Source of the DNA: a virus
Direction: 5' to 3' (one strand)
Length of the DNA stretch: 61,339 bases
Virus record (IMG/VR): IMGVR_UViG_3300021959_000036
Coordinates: 1-61,339 of that record
Shown piece by piece: positions 7,513-16,462 of this stretch (the stretch's first letter is position 1; each line of letters begins with the position of its first letter). A program made the position numbers and the translations under genes. The notes beneath the pieces are model-generated. The model was not told the DNA's origin and ran no database searches. It saw nothing but the letters and a program-made list of their open reading frames with translations.

Positions 7513-8317
7513 TAGAGTCTACTGGGAATATGACAACGGAGACTGGTGGAGGCCTAGTCCTTACTCTACTGCCAGCGTAACCTGTCCAAAATACAGAAGA
7601 TATGGACCTACAATAAGGCACGATCTATTTACTCTTGTAGAAAAATTCGTAGAAAAGTACCCTAAATATAATTACTATATTGCCATGAGTGGGGGTATAG
7701 ACTCTGAAATTACCGCAGAAACTTTTTTTCAACTAGGTGTCCCTTTTGAAGCGGTTAGTTTGTCGTTATTTGAAGCGCAAAATGCACATGATTTAATATA
7801 TGTAAAAGCTTTCTGTGAAAAGAGAGGAATAAACTATAACTTTATAGACTTAGATATCGTAGACTTTGTTAATGTAGTAATTCCAAAAGCAGTACAGTTT
7901 GGACAGTTTACAAATTCTTTGAGTCAAGTAGCTTTAACATATCTTTTTGAATTTATGACAGAAAAAGATATACTTATATTCTCTGGACATAATCCCGATT
8001 TTTCTAAGCTTGGTATCGGTTGGTGGGAAGACTCACCTAATTTAGTAAAGTATGCTATTAATACAGATAATAACTTTTTTACTTTCACAAGTTTAGAACC
8101 TATTTTTATGCATTATCTTTGTAACTATGACCCAAATCAGCCGGGGGATAAGGATAATACTTTTATATATAACTGCTATCCCAATTTAAAAAAGAGAACA
8201 AAACGAACTGGTTGGGAAGTATTAGGACACATTCAATTCAAATATAAAGAACTTTTAGATACACCAGTATTACCTGATGGATCAAAAGGCGGACAGGTAT
8301 TTTTAACATGGAAATAA
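7499..8317 (+). CDS. PP-loop ATP pyrophosphatase domain protein between gp47- and gp46-like genes
   Basis: 272 residues. MSGGIDSEITAE near residue 63 is the PP-loop that binds ATP pyrophosphate in the adenine nucleotide alpha-hydrolase superfamily. SGHNPDFSKLGIGWWEDS later may be the substrate region. No thiol-transfer CxxC or glutaminase domain is obvious. It overlaps SbcD by 14 bases and SbcC by 10, so the three are one translational unit. What an amide- or adenylate-forming enzyme does inside a recombination-nuclease operon is unknown. Confidence 0.7.
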   Translation: MLEINRVYWEYDNGDWWRPSPYSTASVTCPKYRRYGPTIRHDLFTLVEKFVEKYPKYNYYIAMSGGIDSEITAETFFQLGVPFEAVSLSLFEAQNAHDLIYVKAFCEKRGINYNFIDLDIVDFVNVVIPKAVQFGQFTNSLSQVALTYLFEFMTEKDILIFSGHNPDFSKLGIGWWEDSPNLVKYAINTDNNFFTFTSLEPIFMHYLCNYDPNQPGDKDNTFIYNCYPNLKKRTKRTGWEVLGHIQFKYKELLDTPVLPDGSKGGQVFLTWK

Positions 8318-10134
8318 CATTAGAAACACTAAAATTTAACAATATGTTTAGTTATGGAAGCAATAATGAACTAAGCATAAATAGTAATAAAATTACACAA
8401 CTTACTGCCCCCAATGGAAGTGGTAAATCTACTATTGCATTAATTATACAAGAACTTCTTTTTTCAAAGAATATTAAAAACATTAAAAAAGGTGATATAG
8501 TTAACAGATATGGTAACTCTAAAGAATGGAACGGAAGTTTAGAATTTAAGGTTTCTTCCAACAACTATAGAATAGAGGTTAAAAGAGTAGGAAACTCATC
8601 AAAAGTATCTCTTTTTGAAAATGGAACTGATATATCGGATCATAAAGTTCCTGATACCTATAAAAAATTATCTAATATTTTAGGTATGGATTTTGAAGTA
8701 TTCTCTCAACTAACATATCAAAGTTCTACAGATTTATTAGATTTTATAAAAGCAACAGATACTAATAGGAAAAAGTTCTTAATTAATCTATTCGGGCTAG
8801 AAAAGTACATAGGAATTGGAGATGCTTTAAAAGTATCTTTGTCATCTTTAGAAAAAGAACTGGCTACTAAAAATGGAGAGATAAAAACTGTTAATGCTTT
8901 TTTGGACGAAACCACTATCGGAGAAACAAAAGAGTTAATATTTGTACCAGAGGTAGACGATACATTAAGGCAAAAAATTGCAAGGCGTAAAAATGAGCTA
9001 GAAGACTATGAAGATCAATGTAAAAAAATTGATAGAAATAATTCTCTAATTGAAGATAGAAATTCTATAAAATTTGATATGTCATTAAAATCTCCAGAAT
9101 TAAATGACTCAACAAATGACGGGTTTGAAACTGCTAAAAATAACGTATCAAAGAGAAAAAATCATATCTCTAACATAAATAAACAACTTAAGGATATAGA
9201 CACAGCCGATAAATGTTATGTATGCGGACAGCAAATCGACAACACGCATTCAATACTTATGAAGGCTAATCTTGAAGAAGATTTATTCTCTTCTAAAAAA
9301 GAACTAGAAGTTGAAGAACAAAGGCTACAAGAATTACAAAAAGTGTTAGATGATTATTTTAAACTGGATAAAGAGTACAGTAAAAACTTAGCGGCAATTG
9401 AAAAGTTTGAGAACTTAACGCAAATTATTGATAATACTATTCCAACTGATTATCCTGACTACACTCAGATACAAAATGAATTAAAAGAGTTGTCAAAAAA
9501 TCTTTTTGAGCAAGAAAAAGAAAGAGACTTCGCTCTAGAACACAATGAACAAGTTAAGATTCATAATACAAAACTAGATGCCCTACAGGAACAAAAACGA
9601 CAATTTTTAGTTAGACAACAGCTATTAAACAATGATATAATTTCTTTAAACTCAAAAATCAAAAATATAACAATTTTAAGAAAAGCATTTAGTACAACAG
9701 GTATTGTAGCGTTTAAACTTGAAAATCTAACAAAAGAACTTGAAGACACTATTAATAGATATTTATCTGAATTATCAGATGGTAAATTTCAAGTTGTTTT
9801 CAGGTTAGAGGGTGAAAAACTAAATATCGTTGTAGTCAATGATAGTAAAGAAACCCCTATTGAAACTGTCTCAGGAGGAGAGTTTAGTAGGATACAAACA
9901 GCTATTCTTCTTTCTATAAGAAGCCTATTATCTAAAATAGGTGGAAACTATATTAATCTGCTATTCTTAGATGAAATAACTGGTGTTCTTGATGATGCCG
10001 GTAAGGAAAAACTTATTGATATTTTACAAGAAGAAAATAACTTAAATGTGTTTTTAATATCGCATGATTTTACACACCCTTTAATTGAAAAAGTTTCAAT
10101 ACAAAAAGAAAATAATATAAGCCACATAGAATAG
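8308..10134 (+). CDS. SbcC/Rad50-like ATPase subunit (T4 gp46-like)
   Basis: 608 residues in Rad50 layout: Walker A APNGSGKST near residue 36; a long Lys/Glu-rich coiled coil; a zinc hook CYVCG at about residue 304; returning coiled coil; then the ABC signature VSGGEFSR and Walker B LLFLDE with D-loop region near the C-terminus. It dimerises around DNA ends and activates the SbcD-like nuclease. Length resembles T4 gp46 (about 560) and is shorter than bacterial SbcC. Confidence 0.92.
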   Translation: MEITLETLKFNNMFSYGSNNELSINSNKITQLTAPNGSGKSTIALIIQELLFSKNIKNIKKGDIVNRYGNSKEWNGSLEFKVSSNNYRIEVKRVGNSSKVSLFENGTDISDHKVPDTYKKLSNILGMDFEVFSQLTYQSSTDLLDFIKATDTNRKKFLINLFGLEKYIGIGDALKVSLSSLEKELATKNGEIKTVNAFLDETTIGETKELIFVPEVDDTLRQKIARRKNELEDYEDQCKKIDRNNSLIEDRNSIKFDMSLKSPELNDSTNDGFETAKNNVSKRKNHISNINKQLKDIDTADKCYVCGQQIDNTHSILMKANLEEDLFSSKKELEVEEQRLQELQKVLDDYFKLDKEYSKNLAAIEKFENLTQIIDNTIPTDYPDYTQIQNELKELSKNLFEQEKERDFALEHNEQVKIHNTKLDALQEQKRQFLVRQQLLNNDIISLNSKIKNITILRKAFSTTGIVAFKLENLTKELEDTINRYLSELSDGKFQVVFRLEGEKLNIVVVNDSKETPIETVSGGEFSRIQTAILLSIRSLLSKIGGNYINLLFLDEITGVLDDAGKEKLIDILQEENNLNVFLISHDFTHPLIEKVSIQKENNISHIE

Positions 10135-10146
10135 GAGAAAAATATA

Positions 10147-12447
10147 GTGTCAAACATAGAAGTAGTAAAAAGGAACGGGTCAAAAGAACCCTTAAATTTA
10201 GAAAAGCTACATAAGATGACTTTTGAAGCGTGTGAAGGTCTAAGTAGTGTTTCTGCATCGCAGATAGAAATGAATTCTGGTATTCAGTTTTATGATGGAG
10301 TATCAACAAAAGATATTCAAGATATATTAGTTAAAAGTGCTGCAGACCTAATATCTTTAGATACTCCAAATTATCAATTTGCTGCAGCTAGATTACTACT
10401 GTTTGCTCTTCGTAAGGAAGTTATGGGACACTTTGACTATATTTCTTTACCAGAAATGATTAATAGAAATATTAAAAATGGCGTATATGATGAGAGTATC
10501 TTAGAGTGGTATACAGCAAAAGAGATAGAAAAAATAGACTCTTATATTAAACATCAAAGAGATCTTGAATTTACATATGCGGGACTTAGACAAGTAGTGG
10601 ATAAATACTTAGTACAAGATCGTTCTAGCGGACAAATTTATGAAACTCCTCAGTTTATGTACATAATGATTGCTGCAACTATGTTTGCACAATATCCTAA
10701 AGAAACGAGACTAAACTATGTTAAAAAATACTACGATGCTATTTCGACATTTAAAATTAATATCCCAACTCCTGTTATGGCTGGCGTTCGCACTCCTATC
10801 CGCCAGTTTGCTTCTTGTGTGCTTGTTGATGCTGACGATACTCTTCAGTCCATTTTTAGTTCTGATACGGCTATCGGATATTATACTGCACAAAGAGCCG
10901 GAATTGGAATCAATGCTGGAAGAATTAGAGCAATCAATTCTAAAATTAGAGGAGGAGAAGTCCAGCACACAGGAGTCATCCCATTTCTTAAAAAGTTTGA
11001 AAGTACGGTTCGTTGCTGCACTCAAAATGGTGTACGGGGCGGGTCTGCGACTGTCCATTTTCCTATTTGGCACAAAGAAATTGAAGACATCCTAGTTCTT
11101 AAAAACAATAAAGGTACAGAAGATAATCGTGTTCGTAAACTAGATTATTCAATTCAAATTTCAAAACTATTTTATGAAAGACTAATTGAAGACAAACAAA
11201 TTTCTTTATTCTCGCCACATGACGTTCCGGGACTATATGAAGCATATGGTACAGATAAGTTTGATGAATTATACGAAAAATATGAACGAGCCTATTCTGT
11301 ACCAAAGAAAAAAGTAAAAGCACAAGATATATTTATGTCTCTCTTAAAAGAACGAGCAGAAACTGGTCGTCTGTACATTATGAACTTAGATCATTGTAAT
11401 TCGCACTCATCTTTTAAAGATAAAGTATATATGTCTAATCTGTGCCAAGAAATTACCCTCCCAACAAAACCAATCCAACACATTGATGACAAAAACGGAG
11501 AAATTGCTCTTTGTATTTTAAGTGCTTTAAATCTAGGTAAAATTAGTAAGCTAGATGAAATGGAAGAGCTTTCTGATATAGCAGTTCGTGCACTAGACGA
11601 GCTAATTGACTTCCAAGGATATCCAGTTGATGCCGCAGAAAAGTCTACAAAAGCTAGACGTTCATTAGGTGTAGGATATATCGGAGTAGCACATTATTTA
11701 GCTAAAAACAAAGTAAAGTATGACTCTCCTGAAGCCTGGCAGCTTATGCATGATACTACAGAAGCATTTCAATATTATCTAATTAAAGCTTCTGTAAATC
11801 TTGCAAAAGAAAAAGGTGCTTGTGAGTATTTTAATCGTACCAAGTACCATGATGGTATTCTACCGATTGATACATATAAAAAAGAAGTAGATGAAATTAT
11901 TCGTGATCCTTCTTTAAAATATGATTGGGAGCGACTAAGAGAAGAAATCTGTAGACACGGTATGAGACACTCTACTCTTACAGCACAAATGCCCTCAGAA
12001 TCATCTTCTGTAGTATCAAATGCTACAAATGGTATTGAACCTCCTCGTGGTTATTTATCAGTTAAAAAGTCTAAAAAAGGACCTCTAAAGCAAATTGTTC
12101 CTGGGTACTATCACTACAGAAATTACTATAGTCTACTATGGGACTTACCTTCTAATGAAGGATATATCAATATTGTAGCTGTAATGCAAAAATTCTTTGA
12201 TCAAGCTATTAGCGGTAACTGGAGTTATAATCCAGAACACTTTGACGACAATGAAGTTCCTCTTTCTGTAATGGCTAAAGACTTACTTAGTACTTATAAA
12301 CTAGGATGGAAAACGTCTTATTATCAAAATACTTATGATGCTAAGAGGGACGAAGATGAAGAGCCACAACATAGTATTGGATGGCACGACGAAACAGAAA
12401 TGAAAGAACAAGAAGACGAAGAAGAGTGTGAAAGCTGTACAATATGA
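10147..12447 (+). CDS. nrdA: Class Ia ribonucleoside-diphosphate reductase, alpha subunit
   Basis: 766 residues, reduces NDPs to dNDPs with the NrdB-like subunit. An ATP-cone starts at IEVVKRNGSKEPLNLEKL. The catalytic barrel shows FASCVLVDADD (first redox Cys), SNLCQE (the N-C-E active-site triad) and CILSALNLG (second redox Cys). The conserved YY pair lies in RNYYSLLWDLPSNEGY. The C-terminus ends ECESCTI, a CxxC swing-arm cysteine pair tighter than that of the E. coli enzyme. GTG start with AGGAGAA upstream, 12 bases after sbcC-like gene. Electrons probably come from the glutaredoxin at 14100. Confidence 0.95.
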   Translation: MSNIEVVKRNGSKEPLNLEKLHKMTFEACEGLSSVSASQIEMNSGIQFYDGVSTKDIQDILVKSAADLISLDTPNYQFAAARLLLFALRKEVMGHFDYISLPEMINRNIKNGVYDESILEWYTAKEIEKIDSYIKHQRDLEFTYAGLRQVVDKYLVQDRSSGQIYETPQFMYIMIAATMFAQYPKETRLNYVKKYYDAISTFKINIPTPVMAGVRTPIRQFASCVLVDADDTLQSIFSSDTAIGYYTAQRAGIGINAGRIRAINSKIRGGEVQHTGVIPFLKKFESTVRCCTQNGVRGGSATVHFPIWHKEIEDILVLKNNKGTEDNRVRKLDYSIQISKLFYERLIEDKQISLFSPHDVPGLYEAYGTDKFDELYEKYERAYSVPKKKVKAQDIFMSLLKERAETGRLYIMNLDHCNSHSSFKDKVYMSNLCQEITLPTKPIQHIDDKNGEIALCILSALNLGKISKLDEMEELSDIAVRALDELIDFQGYPVDAAEKSTKARRSLGVGYIGVAHYLAKNKVKYDSPEAWQLMHDTTEAFQYYLIKASVNLAKEKGACEYFNRTKYHDGILPIDTYKKEVDEIIRDPSLKYDWERLREEICRHGMRHSTLTAQMPSESSSVVSNATNGIEPPRGYLSVKKSKKGPLKQIVPGYYHYRNYYSLLWDLPSNEGYINIVAVMQKFFDQAISGNWSYNPEHFDDNEVPLSVMAKDLLSTYKLGWKTSYYQNTYDAKRDEDEEPQHSIGWHDETEMKEQEDEEECESCTI

Positions 12448-13019
12448 ATAAAAAAGTAGTATTCTTTAACGGACCTCCCAGATCAGGAAAAGATTTAGCA
12501 GTAACAAGTCTTATGGATTGTTATGATAATGTAGAGCATATTAAGTTTTCTGTGCCATTAAAAACAGCATTACCAGTATTTTTTGGCTTGTCCCCTTTAC
12601 AAGCTATAAGACTAGAACAAACTAAAGATACTAAAACAGATGACTTACTAGGAATGAGTTTTAGAGAAGCACAAATTTCTCTTTCAGAAAATTGGGCGAA
12701 ACCTACTTTTGGAGAAGGAGTATTTGGGGAAATAGCTTTAAACAATATTAAACGGTCTGCTAACTCTTTATTTTTTATTAGCGATAGTGGGTTTTATGAA
12801 GAAGCTAAATGTTTAGTAGAAGCACTTGGAGAAAATAACTGTCTTTTAATTAGACTTAGTAGAAAAGGATATGATTTCAATAATGATTCTAGAAGTTACT
12901 GGGATCACGAATATAACATGAAAGAAGTAGAGATAAAAAATGATTCTAGTGAACAGAATTTGATTTATAGCTGTATTTCTGAAATTGATGGATGGAGAAA
13001 AAATGACAACAGTATTTAA
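12444..13019 (+). CDS. Deoxynucleoside monophosphate kinase-like P-loop protein (T4 gp1-like)
   Basis: 191 residues. The P-loop GPPRSGKD (residues 10-17) right after a beta strand, and the overall size, match phage dNMP kinases, which phosphorylate dNMPs from degraded host DNA. Start overlaps the nrdA stop (ATGA), and nrdB starts 17 bases inside its 3' end, so it is embedded in the nucleotide-reduction operon. Family call rests on P-loop, length and context. Confidence 0.7.
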   Translation: MNKKVVFFNGPPRSGKDLAVTSLMDCYDNVEHIKFSVPLKTALPVFFGLSPLQAIRLEQTKDTKTDDLLGMSFREAQISLSENWAKPTFGEGVFGEIALNNIKRSANSLFFISDSGFYEEAKCLVEALGENNCLLIRLSRKGYDFNNDSRSYWDHEYNMKEVEIKNDSSEQNLIYSCISEIDGWRKNDNSI

Positions 13020-14103
13020 TAAAACTAAAATTGATTTTACAAAACAGCCTATGTTTTTTGGGGAAGAGTTGAACTCACAGAGATACGATGTATTTAAGTA
13101 TCCTATTTTTGACAAGTTAACTCAGTCTCAGCTAGGATATTTTTGGCGACCAGAAGAAATATCGCTTCAAAAAGATAGAGGTGATTATCAGGAACTTAGA
13201 GAAGAACAAAAATTTATTTTTACCTCTAATCTTAAATATCAAACACTCTTAGACTCTGTTCAAGGTAGAGGACCCGCTCTAGCTTTTATACCTTTCTGTA
13301 CTTTACCAGAGTTAGAATCTTGTATGATTACTTGGGACTTTTTTGAAACAATTCACAGTCGTTCATATACACACATTATAAAAAACGTATATGCTAACCC
13401 AAGTGAGGTCTTTGACACTATTCTTGATGATCCTATGATTATCGAAAGAGCAGAAAGCGTAACAAAAACTTATGATGATTTTATTGAGTACGGCAACCGA
13501 TTTAAATTAGGTCTAGTAAATGATACTAAGGAACTTAAAAGAAAACTATGGCTCGCCCTTGTGAATGTTAATATTCTAGAAGGTATAAGATTTTATGTAA
13601 GTTTTGCTTGCACTTTCGCCTTTGGCGAGTTAAAACTTATGGAAGGATCAGCTAAAATTATTTCTTTGATTGCAAGAGATGAATCACAACATCTCGCTAT
13701 TTCTCAACATATTATTAAAAATTATCGTGCTGCAGAGGGCGATAAAGAAATGAGAGAAGTTATTAAAGAATGTGAACCTTTAGTATATCAAATGTATAAA
13801 GACGCTGTAGCAGAAGAAAAACGTTGGGCAGAGTATTTATTTGAAAAAGGTTCTATGGTAGGCCTTAACGCTCGACTCTTATCTGACTATGTAGAGTGGG
13901 TTGCAAATAAACGTATGAAAGCAATAGGACTTGATCCTGTTTTTGATCAAAAAGCTAACTCTAATCCCCTACCTTGGACTCAACACTGGTTAAACTCAAG
14001 GGAACTTCAAAACGCTCCCCAAGAAACAGAAATTGAGTCTTATATTGTAGGAGGTATTAAACAAGACATCAGTAAAAATACATTTGAAGGATTTAAACTA
14101 TGA
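13003..14103 (+). CDS. nrdB: Class Ia ribonucleoside-diphosphate reductase, beta subunit
   Basis: 366 residues from the preferred ATG. Conserved throughout with NrdB: KQPMFFGEELNSQRYD at the start, TWDFFETIHSRSYTHII with the radical-carrying Tyr, and RDESQHLAIS with di-iron ligands. It holds the tyrosyl radical and di-iron centre for the alpha subunit. An ATG 18 bases earlier is in frame, but the later one has GGAG at the right distance and gives the family N-terminus. Confidence 0.95.
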   Translation: MTTVFNKTKIDFTKQPMFFGEELNSQRYDVFKYPIFDKLTQSQLGYFWRPEEISLQKDRGDYQELREEQKFIFTSNLKYQTLLDSVQGRGPALAFIPFCTLPELESCMITWDFFETIHSRSYTHIIKNVYANPSEVFDTILDDPMIIERAESVTKTYDDFIEYGNRFKLGLVNDTKELKRKLWLALVNVNILEGIRFYVSFACTFAFGELKLMEGSAKIISLIARDESQHLAISQHIIKNYRAAEGDKEMREVIKECEPLVYQMYKDAVAEEKRWAEYLFEKGSMVGLNARLLSDYVEWVANKRMKAIGLDPVFDQKANSNPLPWTQHWLNSRELQNAPQETEIESYIVGGIKQDISKNTFEGFKL

Positions 14104-14345
14104 AGAAAAATATTATCTGGTCAAAAGATGATTGTATTTTTTGCCAAAAAGCAAAACATGAACTAGATTCAAGAAAAATTCCTTATGAAGAAAGAAAACT
14201 AGGAGACGGCTGGACAAAAGAACAGTTACTAGAATCAGTGCCTAATGCCAAAACTGTACCTCAAATATTCATGTGGGGAGAATACGTAGGAGGCTACACA
14301 GACCTACAAAATTATATTGAGAATCATGGAATGAACATTGGCTAG
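14100..14345 (+). CDS. Glutaredoxin (NrdC-like)
   Basis: 81 residues with the thioredoxin-fold active site C-I-F-C (12-15), the cis-proline segment TVPQIF and the glutathione-binding GGYTDL. Reduces the cysteine swing arm of the class Ia reductase. ATGA overlap with nrdB indicates coupling. Confidence 0.9.
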   Translation: MKKNIIWSKDDCIFCQKAKHELDSRKIPYEERKLGDGWTKEQLLESVPNAKTVPQIFMWGEYVGGYTDLQNYIENHGMNIG

Positions 14346-14781
14346 TCGTAGTAAAATAAAAGGCTCTGCTTATGAAGCTAAAATAAGAGATTTATTAACA
14401 AAAGAACTTAAAATAGAATTTAAGCGTATGCCTCTTAGTGGCTCACTTGAGTATTTAAAAGGGGATCTGTGGACTCCACATGATACAGCTGCTTGGCCTT
14501 ATTGTATAGAATGTAAACATTATGCAGAAGTAAACTGGAATGGACTTTTAACCGCTACATCTTCTGATTTATTAAACTTTTGGAGACAGGCTGTTAGAGA
14601 AGCAGAAGTCATGAAAAAGAAACCCCTTGTTATTTATAGGTGGAATCGTTCTAAAGATTATATATGCTGGAATGATGAAATAGAGTTGGAAAATCAAATT
14701 CACTGTCAGGTCTTTGACTGTGACTTTAAAATGGGGTTACTCCAAGACTGGTTAAAAGTTTACAAAAAGATTGCCAAATGA
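14338..14781 (+). CDS. PD-(D/E)XK nuclease, Holliday-junction-resolvase-like
   Basis: 147 residues starting at a TTG inside the end of the glutaredoxin gene. RSKIKGSAYEAKI supplies the early Glu, KGDLW the Asp and YCIECKHY the E-x-K, which together form the PD-(D/E)XK metal site in the order seen in archaeal Hjc-type resolvases and related phage nucleases. Likely resolves branched DNA before packaging. The exact substrate is inferred. Confidence 0.65.
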   Translation: MASRSKIKGSAYEAKIRDLLTKELKIEFKRMPLSGSLEYLKGDLWTPHDTAAWPYCIECKHYAEVNWNGLLTATSSDLLNFWRQAVREAEVMKKKPLVIYRWNRSKDYICWNDEIELENQIHCQVFDCDFKMGLLQDWLKVYKKIAK

Positions 14782-14799
14782 CTGAATTTATTATATAAT
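14771..14799 (+). promoter_or_regulatory. Sigma70-like promoter TTGCCA-17-TATAAT
   Basis: TTGCCA (14771-14776), a 17-base spacer and perfect TATAAT (14794-14799), straddling the end of the resolvase gene. The expected start site near 14806 leaves a short leader with AGAAAGAA before the flap-nuclease ATG at 14833. Probably drives the flap nuclease-dUTPase-ThyX genes. Confidence 0.6.
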
Positions 14800-14832
14800 A
14801 CATTATAAATTAAAAATAGAAAGAACATAAAA

Positions 14833-15687
14833 ATGAATACTAAAACTTGGGATGACTTAGCTGAAGTTGAAAATATCAAGTCCCAGCCAAAGTCTTTACT
14901 TGTTATTGACGGTAACAATTTGGCTTATCGTTGGCTTCACAGAAAAAACTATAACTCTTTTCAAAATGATTACATTCGAACAGTAGAAAGCCTAGCTAAG
15001 AGCTATAACGCAGAAAAAAGTATTGTATGCTTTGACTTTGGAAAAAGCTACTATAGAATGGATTTACTTGACTCTTACAAAGGTAACAGAACAAAACCAA
15101 AAGAAGAAGAAGAGCAGAAGCACTATGAAGAATTCTTTGCCTGTCTAAACGACATTCCCGATCTTTTACCTTGTCAATATCTTAAATTTAGGGGTCTAGA
15201 GGCGGATGATATCATAACTTTCCTAACATTAAATTTATCTGATAGATATGAACACACTTGGATAGTAACAAGTGATAGAGATATGTATCAACTTATCTCA
15301 GACAAAATAAGTATTTTTAATATGTTCTCTAGAAAAGAAATTGATCTTGGGGAGTTTTATGAAACATATAATCTAGAGCCTTCACAATATTTATTTTCTC
15401 GTATCTTAGAAGGAGATAAAAGCGATAATATATTAGGAGTAGAAGGTGTAGGCCCTAAAAGAGCACAACAACTTGCTAGAGATTATGAGTCTCTTCCTAA
15501 TCTATTAGATAATCTTCCCCTTAAAGGTAAATCAAAATACATACAAAATCTTAATCAAAGTAAAGACAAACTCATTAAAAATGAGCAACTTATCTCTCTT
15601 AAAAAATACAATAGAAATGTGATTGAAGCAGCTAAAAATGGAGAGGAAGTTTGGGAGATACTATGCGAGACAGTGAACAGCTGGTAG
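14833..15687 (+). CDS. 5'-3' exonuclease / flap endonuclease (T4 RNase H or T5 D15-like)
   Basis: 284 residues. Acidic metal-binding residues appear in the family pattern: LLVIDGNNLAYR (Asp 26), IVCFDFG, GLEADD and VTSDRDM. They are followed by the helix-hairpin-helix region SDNILGVEGVGPKRAQ that grips DNA. Removes RNA primers and flaps during lagging-strand synthesis. The next gene starts before its stop. Confidence 0.9.
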   Translation: MNTKTWDDLAEVENIKSQPKSLLVIDGNNLAYRWLHRKNYNSFQNDYIRTVESLAKSYNAEKSIVCFDFGKSYYRMDLLDSYKGNRTKPKEEEEQKHYEEFFACLNDIPDLLPCQYLKFRGLEADDIITFLTLNLSDRYEHTWIVTSDRDMYQLISDKISIFNMFSRKEIDLGEFYETYNLEPSQYLFSRILEGDKSDNILGVEGVGPKRAQQLARDYESLPNLLDNLPLKGKSKYIQNLNQSKDKLIKNEQLISLKKYNRNVIEAAKNGEEVWEILCETVNSW

Positions 15688-16259
15688 TTCTATACGAAGT
15701 TTCTACACTAGCACAACAATTATCAAAAGAGTATAATATCGAATGGGGACTTACGCAAGAGTCTCCATTTGACTCTGTATATTTTTTAAGAAACTCTAGC
15801 TTAAAAGAAAAAATAGTACCTAAAAAATCAATAAAAACTATATATACTGGATTGTATGTACAATTAACAGATCCTAGAGTTAGAATGCAAGTAGTTACTA
15901 ACTCTAATGTACTAAGAAGTAAAAATATAGGTGTATTAAATAGTATATTTGATTATGATTTTAGAAATGAGATTACCTTAATTGTATATAATTATGGTGA
16001 CAAAGATGAAAGTATTTCTCAAGGGGAAATTATAGCTAACTTAACTTTTAGTGGTTTTCCTTTAGTAAGGATTAAAAAAGTTGAGAGAGTAGAGTCAGGA
16101 GAAAAATACAAAGGGACTAAAGACAACAACTGGGTACAAGAAGAGAAAAAAGAAAGAACCAGAGACATTGTATCTAAAAACTACTCAAGAGATCACGAAA
16201 AAACTAATCCTATAAGTAAGCACATAGTAAATAAAGTTATACAAGAAAGAACAAGATGA
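15663..16259 (+). CDS. dUTPase-like nucleotide hydrolase (divergent)
   Basis: 198 residues from an ATG with GGGAG five bases upstream. Trimeric dUTPase motifs can be traced though diverged: TGLYVQL (motif 2 entry), NSNVLRSKNIGVL, SIFDYDFRNEITLIVYN (motif 3 with the catalytic Asp in the IFD position) and ISQGEIIANL (motif 4). Would remove dUTP and supply dUMP to ThyX, whose gene is two positions downstream. A Lys/Glu/Arg-rich tail replaces the usual Gly-rich fifth motif, so activity is not certain. Confidence 0.65.
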   Translation: MRDSEQLVVLYEVSTLAQQLSKEYNIEWGLTQESPFDSVYFLRNSSLKEKIVPKKSIKTIYTGLYVQLTDPRVRMQVVTNSNVLRSKNIGVLNSIFDYDFRNEITLIVYNYGDKDESISQGEIIANLTFSGFPLVRIKKVERVESGEKYKGTKDNNWVQEEKKERTRDIVSKNYSRDHEKTNPISKHIVNKVIQERTR

Positions 16260-16462
16260 AAAAATACATACTGATATCTTTTTATACTGTACTTTGCATA
16301 GGTATCTTAATTACTGGATACTTTGAATATCAGATATATAACTCTATATACCATACTATAATAATTGTAGGAATACTAACAATTAATATTAATATATGGT
16401 ATCAATCAACACACACTAAGAATCTACACTCAACCTTAAAAAGGTGGTTAGGATGGAAATAA
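16256..16462 (+). CDS. Small membrane protein, 68 aa
   Basis: Not recognised. Two hydrophobic segments (about residues 3-22 and 30-47) with a basic C-terminus. ATGA overlap with the dUTPase gene and TAATG overlap with thyX place it firmly in the operon. It could be an inner-membrane accessory or holin-like protein; nothing in the sequence decides this. Confidence 0.55.
   Translation: MKKYILISFYTVLCIGILITGYFEYQIYNSIYHTIIIVGILTININIWYQSTHTKNLHSTLKRWLGWK

Noticed and set aside
10711-11323. Antisense and shifted frames inside nrdA, up to 125 codons
   Set aside because: The nrdA frame is highly conserved and continuous; the others have no start signals and give no recognisable protein.
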